A stretch of 7,948 bases of DNA from Spirochaetaceae bacterium. GTDB lineage: Bacteria > Spirochaetota > Spirochaetia > Treponematales > Breznakiellaceae. The first letter of the stretch is position 1; each line of letters starts with the position of its first letter. Below the pieces are notes generated by a model that saw only the letters and a program-made list of their open reading frames with translations, was not told the DNA's origin and ran no database searches. The stretch lies in assembly GCA_031290405.1 (NCBI GenBank), contig JAITNO010000077.1, forward strand, positions 1 to 7,948, in the 5' to 3' direction. The position numbers and the translations under genes were made by a program. This document shows positions 5,376 to 7,948 of the stretch, piece by piece.

Positions 5376-5677
5376 GTCAATCTTTCTACTCGGAGAGTCA
5401 GTCATTCTGCTCCGAGCTCCGATGTCGAAGCTCCGAGCTCCGATGTCGAGGCTTTTTGCTCCGATGTCGAGGCTCCGAGCTCCGATGCCGAGGCTCCGAG
5501 CTCCGATGTCGAGGCTCCGAGCTCCGATGTCGAGGCTCCGAGCTCCGATGTCGAGGCTTTTTGCTCCGATGCCGAGGCTCCGAGCTCCGATGTCGAAGCT
5601 CCGAGCTCCGATGTCGAGGCTTTTTGCTCCGATGTCGAGGCTCCGAGCTCCGATGTCGAGGCTCCGAGCTCCGATTG

Positions 5678-5715
5678 TTCCACTCAGAACAGAACTCGTT
5701 CTGCTCTGAGTGGAA
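5678..5715. repeat. 17-bp hairpin at the right end of the array
   Basis: TTCCACTCAGAACAGAA (5678-5694) pairs with TTCTGCTCTGAGTGGAA (5699-5715) around CTCG. Sixteen of 17 positions pair, with a single A-C mismatch at 5689/5704. It spans units 22-24 and keeps the 21-bp register. Confidence 0.9.
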
Positions 5716-5744
5716 ACCTTTCGTCTCTGAGTGGAATGATTGAC

Positions 5745-5774
5745 TCTCAAAGAGTCGAAGCCGACTCTTTGAGA
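5745..5774. repeat. 13-bp perfect hairpin closing the array
   Basis: TCTCAAAGAGTCG (5745-5757) pairs without mismatch with CGACTCTTTGAGA (5762-5774) around AAGC. It marks the right edge of the 21-bp periodicity. No U run follows on either strand, so it does not look like an intrinsic terminator. Confidence 0.9.
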
Positions 5775-5792
5775 TGGGAAGGCGGCCAGGCC

Positions 5793-5816
5793 AGTGGGGA
5801 GGCTGGGCTCCCCACT
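5793..5816. repeat. 9-bp hairpin between the array and the acsD promoter
   Basis: AGTGGGGAG (5793-5801) pairs with CTCCCCACT (5808-5816) around a six-base loop GCTGGG. It lies in a G/C-rich patch 40 bp upstream of the acsD -35 hexamer, with no U run. Its role is unknown. Confidence 0.75.
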
Positions 5817-5855
5817 CCTCCCCCCTTCTCTTTATGGGGGGCGCAAAAAAAACTC

Positions 5856-5884
5856 TTGACGGATGGCGATTTCTATGAGAGAAT
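5856..5884 (+). promoter_or_regulatory. Putative promoter of acsD-acsC
   Basis: TTGACG (5856-5861) has one mismatch from consensus. After 17 bp, GAGAAT (5879-5884) matches the -10 at four of six bases. Predicted start is about 5891, giving a leader of about 46 bases that carries a stem-loop and a good Shine-Dalgarno site. The weak -10 leaves room for activation. Confidence 0.5.
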
Positions 5885-5891
5885 GGAAAGG

Positions 5892-5907
5892 GTCTAAGAA
5901 GTTAGAC
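5892..5907 (+). promoter_or_regulatory. Stem-loop at the 5' end of the acsD leader
   Basis: GTCTAA (5892-5897) and TTAGAC (5902-5907) form a perfect six-pair stem with a GAAG loop, right at the predicted 5' end of the transcript. Such 5' stem-loops often protect mRNA from degradation. The Shine-Dalgarno AAGGAG (5923-5928) remains free, eight bases before the ATG. Confidence 0.5.
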
Positions 5908-5936
5908 AAAAATTAATTATTTAAGGAGAAACCGTT

Positions 5937-6884
5937 ATGCCATTAAAACGAGTTCCGCAGAAGTTTAATGCTTCTATTAGGGAAGTAGCGATTGGCGTTG
6001 GCGACAAGGCTGTTAAGTTGGGGGGCGAAAGCGTCTACCCTCTGTACGGCTTTGACGATCCAATCAAGAATCCGCCTAAGGTGGGGATTGAAGTGTCCGA
6101 CAAGGGGCCCAATAGGGACCTGCCTGGACTTGCAAAGTTCTATGAGGGCGCCAAGTCGATTCCCGAGGTTGCGAAGAAGGCGGCCGGTGCGAAGGGCGCC
6201 AGCTTTGTTTCGCTCTATCTTGAGAGCGCCGACCCGAACGGGGACAACAAGTCCATCGAAGAGTGCGTCAAGCTTGCCAAGGAGGTTGCCGACGCGATAG
6301 CGCCTGTGCCGCTTGTCGTGCAGGGATGCAAGAATGAAGAGAAGGACGCTCAGCTCTTCAACAAGGTTGCCGAGTCGCTGGAGGGGAAGAACGTCCTCTT
6401 CATCTCGGCAAAAGAGGCTAACTACAAGCAGATTGCGGTTGGCGTCGTGCAGGCGTACCACGGGAAGATCGGCGCTGAGTCGGCGGTCGACTTGAATCTC
6501 TGTAAACAGCTTAACACGGTGATTAAGCAGGCGGGGATTGAGCTTGACAACGTTATCGCAAACGTGGGACAGGCTGCGGCCGGCTACGGCTTCGAGTACC
6601 TGATTTCGACGATGGACCGCATCAAGGCTGCGGCGCTTGCCCAGAACGACGCGTTCCTCCAGGTGCCGATTATTACGCCGGCGGGTCAGGAAGCATGGGG
6701 CGTCAAGGAAGCGGTTACCGCGGAAGCGGACGCGCCGGAAGGCTGGGGTCCGCAAGAACAGCGCGGCATCGACATGGAAATCACTACGGCGGCGGCCCTC
6801 GTCGCGGCGGGAAGCAATGCGGTGATTTTACGGCATCCGAAATCGGTCGAAACTATTTCCGGCCTCGTTTCGGCATTGGTATAA
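5937..6884 (+). CDS. acsD: Corrinoid iron-sulfur protein small subunit (AcsD)
   Basis: A 315-residue small subunit of the corrinoid iron-sulfur protein (CFeSP). CFeSP accepts the methyl group of methyltetrahydrofolate on its cobamide through the methyltransferase AcsE and hands it to acetyl-CoA synthase, in the methyl branch of the Wood-Ljungdahl pathway. The small subunit has a TIM-barrel fold related to dihydropteroate-synthase-like methyltransferases and closes over the corrinoid held by AcsC. Length fits the family (roughly 310-320). Recognisable stretches include GGESVYPLYGFDDPIKNPPKVG (split here as GGESVYPLY and GFDDPIKNPPKVG), IIANVG-like 'VIANVGQAAAGYGFEY', and 'VPIITPAGQEAWGVKE'. 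As expected for this subunit there is no cysteine cluster. AAGGAG (5923-5928) lies eight bases before the ATG, supporting the start. acsC follows 12 bases after the stop, so both subunits should be made from one mRNA. Confidence 0.95.
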   Translation: MPLKRVPQKFNASIREVAIGVGDKAVKLGGESVYPLYGFDDPIKNPPKVGIEVSDKGPNRDLPGLAKFYEGAKSIPEVAKKAAGAKGASFVSLYLESADPNGDNKSIEECVKLAKEVADAIAPVPLVVQGCKNEEKDAQLFNKVAESLEGKNVLFISAKEANYKQIAVGVVQAYHGKIGAESAVDLNLCKQLNTVIKQAGIELDNVIANVGQAAAGYGFEYLISTMDRIKAAALAQNDAFLQVPIITPAGQEAWGVKEAVTAEADAPEGWGPQEQRGIDMEITTAAALVAAGSNAVILRHPKSVETISGLVSALV

Positions 6885-6896
6885 GGAGGAAAGAAT

Positions 6897-7948
6897 ATGG
6901 CTCTAAAAGGTTTGGATTATTTTAAGTTCACTCCCAAAACAAACTGCAAGGCGTGCGGTAAACCTACCTGCATGGCTTTCAGCATGGACGTTGCGGCCGG
7001 CAAGATTGAGATCGGCAAGTGCCCCAGCATTAAGCCGGAGGATCTGGCGAAGTTGAGCGAGGCCTCGGCCCCCCCGATGAAGTCGATAAAGGTCGGCACG
7101 GGGAACGGGGAGTACACGCTCGGCGGGGAAACGGTTCTCTACAGGCACGAGAAGACGTTTGTCTCGAGGTCGCTTTTCGGCGTGAACATTCCGGCGGACA
7201 AGGCTGACGCGGCGATTGCGGAGGCGAAGAAGATTGACTACCTCCGCATTGGCGAGCGTATGTACGCCGATGTGCTGAACGTGGAGTTTTCAGGCGACAA
7301 GGCGAAGTTCCTCGACGCGGTGAAGAAGGCGAAAGACGCCCTCCCGTTGCCGGAGAACAAGCTGGCGAAGGTTGGCGCAAACGCGGCGCGCCTGCTCATC
7401 CTGAACGTGAGCGACGCGGCGGCGGCGAAAGAGGCTCTTGCCATCGCCAAAGACGTAAAGCCCATCCTCAACGGCGCGAACGAGTCGAACGTCGACGAGT
7501 TCAACAAGATTGCCACGGAAGCGGGCGTCGTCCTGGGCGTCGGCGCGAAGAACATCGACGCGCTCTACGACTTGGTTGCGAAGCTGGAAGCGGCGGGCAA
7601 CAAGAACCTTGTTCTTGACGTCGGCACGGCGTCGATTAAAGAAGCCTTCGGCAATGCGGTGGCCATCCGCCGCGCGGCGCTGAAAGACAACGACCGCACC
7701 TTCGGCTATCCGAGCATCGTCAACGTCGGCAAGCTTGCCGGCGGCAACCACGAGTGCGAAGTGGCCCTCACGGCGGTTTTCACGTTAAAGTACGGCTCGA
7801 TCATCCTGTTGAGCGGCATCGACTACGCCAAGGCGAACCCGCTCTACGGGCTGCGCCAGAACGTATTCACCGACCCGCAGAAGCCGATGAGGCAGGAGCC
7901 GGGCGTATACGCCTTCAACGGCGCGGACGCGAACGCGGTCAACCTTAC
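6897..7948 (+). CDS. acsC: Corrinoid iron-sulfur protein large subunit (AcsC), 3' end outside window
   Basis: The first 350 residues of the CFeSP large subunit, open to the window edge; full-length proteins are about 440-450 residues. The N-terminus carries the [4Fe-4S] motif with four cysteines at residues 17, 20, 25 and 42 (C-x2-C-x4-C-x16-C, in 'NCKACGKPTC' and 'GKCPSI'). This cluster reductively activates the cobalt centre. A TIM-barrel domain follows from about residue 90, and 'LRQNVFTDPQKPMRQEPGVY' is typical of the family just before the C-terminal corrinoid-binding domain, which lies mostly beyond the window. GGAGGA (6885-6890) is six bases before ATG 6897, only 12 bases after the acsD stop. 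No frameshift is seen. The neighbours acsB, acsA, acsE and cooC are not in the window; they may lie downstream. Confidence 0.95.
   Translation, partial: MALKGLDYFKFTPKTNCKACGKPTCMAFSMDVAAGKIEIGKCPSIKPEDLAKLSEASAPPMKSIKVGTGNGEYTLGGETVLYRHEKTFVSRSLFGVNIPADKADAAIAEAKKIDYLRIGERMYADVLNVEFSGDKAKFLDAVKKAKDALPLPENKLAKVGANAARLLILNVSDAAAAKEALAIAKDVKPILNGANESNVDEFNKIATEAGVVLGVGAKNIDALYDLVAKLEAAGNKNLVLDVGTASIKEAFGNAVAIRRAALKDNDRTFGYPSIVNVGKLAGGNHECEVALTAVFTLKYGSIILLSGIDYAKANPLYGLRQNVFTDPQKPMRQEPGVYAFNGADANAVNL

Larger units (their letters stand above)
5225..5770. repeat. Array of 26 contiguous 21-bp units
   Basis: Twenty-six units of exactly 21 bp run without a gap or register change. Most begin with GAG and end with CTC plus one or two bases, so unit junctions form CTC/GAG dyads. 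Block A (units 1-9, 5225-5413) has cores like GAGCATCGGCG...TTGGCTCTCG. Block B (units 10-21, 5414-5665) has GAGCTCCGATG...TCGAGGCTCC. Block C (units 22-26, 5666-5770) has diverged into strong hairpins. In block B three junctions read CTTTTTG instead of CTCCGAG (units 11/12, 16/17, 19/20). Units 10-12 and 18-20 are identical over 63 bp. A 13-mer, CGTCTCTGAGTGG, occurs at 5192-5204 outside the left edge and again at 5722-5734. Block B has no stop in any frame, so each frame gives a seven-residue repeat. The array lies between two divergent promoters. No family was recognised. Confidence 0.95.
5164..5936. other. Gene-free divergent intergenic region
   Basis: Between the small-lipoprotein promoter and acsD I accept no protein gene. 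Long frames cross it on both strands only because the 21-bp array lacks stops in every frame. Apart from the array it holds the terminal hairpins, a G/C-rich hairpin (5793-5816), a 15-mer GGGCGCAAAAAAAAC (5839-5853) also present at 701-715, and the acsD promoter and leader. Confidence 0.75.

Noticed and set aside
5160..5750. Minus-strand 196-codon frame with heptad repeats (GARSLDI)
   Set aside because: Same cause. The frame also has no ribosome binding site and crosses the small-lipoprotein promoter region.
5225..5770. CRISPR array
   Set aside because: Units are directly contiguous with no unique spacers, the unit is only 21 bp, and no cas genes are present.
5010..5897. Plus-strand 295-codon frame with heptad repeats (SSDVEAP)
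   Set aside because: It starts inside the antisense of the small lipoprotein, has no supported start site, and is open only because the 21-bp repeat lacks stops in every frame.

Overview
The window looks like chromosomal DNA of a homoacetogenic spirochaete, most likely a host-associated treponeme of the termite-gut kind. This is inference from gene content. A CarD-family regulator sits directly upstream of ispD, several short lipoprotein or exported-protein genes have spirochaete-like signal sequences, and the right end carries acsD-acsC, the two subunits of the corrinoid iron-sulfur protein of the Wood-Ljungdahl pathway. No rRNA, tRNA, transposase, phage gene or CRISPR array was seen.

Layout. 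Positions 1-757 hold no convincing gene but are dense in structure. They contain a hairpin terminator, a perfect-consensus promoter that fires into nine tandem octamers of pure alternating pyrimidine-purine, two opposing promoter-like sites that share a layout, a cluster of G/C palindromes, and A-tracts phased at about two helical turns. Positions 758-2035 (minus) encode a lipoprotein with a Pro/Ala-rich linker. A divergent promoter region separates it from carD (2135-2647, plus), and ispD follows (2744-3472, plus). A three-gene minus-strand block comes next in transcription order 5128 to 3469: a small lipoprotein, a HEAT-repeat-like exported protein and a four-helix membrane protein. The last of these ends on the same CTAG as ispD, in convergent orientation.

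Positions 5164-5936 are a second gene-free region between the divergent small-lipoprotein and acsD promoters. Most of it is a contiguous array of 26 units of exactly 21 bp (5225-5770). The units carry CTC/GAG dyads at most junctions, a 63-bp duplicated three-unit block, and two strong hairpins at the right end. The array's central block has no stop codon in any of the six frames. It is the least explained structure in the window. acsD (5937-6884) and acsC (6897 to the window edge, incomplete) follow.

How the genes fit together. AcsC and AcsD together carry a methyl group from methyltetrahydrofolate to acetyl-CoA synthase. CarD tunes RNA polymerase at promoters, and IspD supplies the MEP isoprenoid pathway. 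The lipoproteins and the HEAT-repeat protein are envelope proteins of unknown role. Several promoters lie so close to their start codons that leaderless or nearly leaderless mRNAs are likely.
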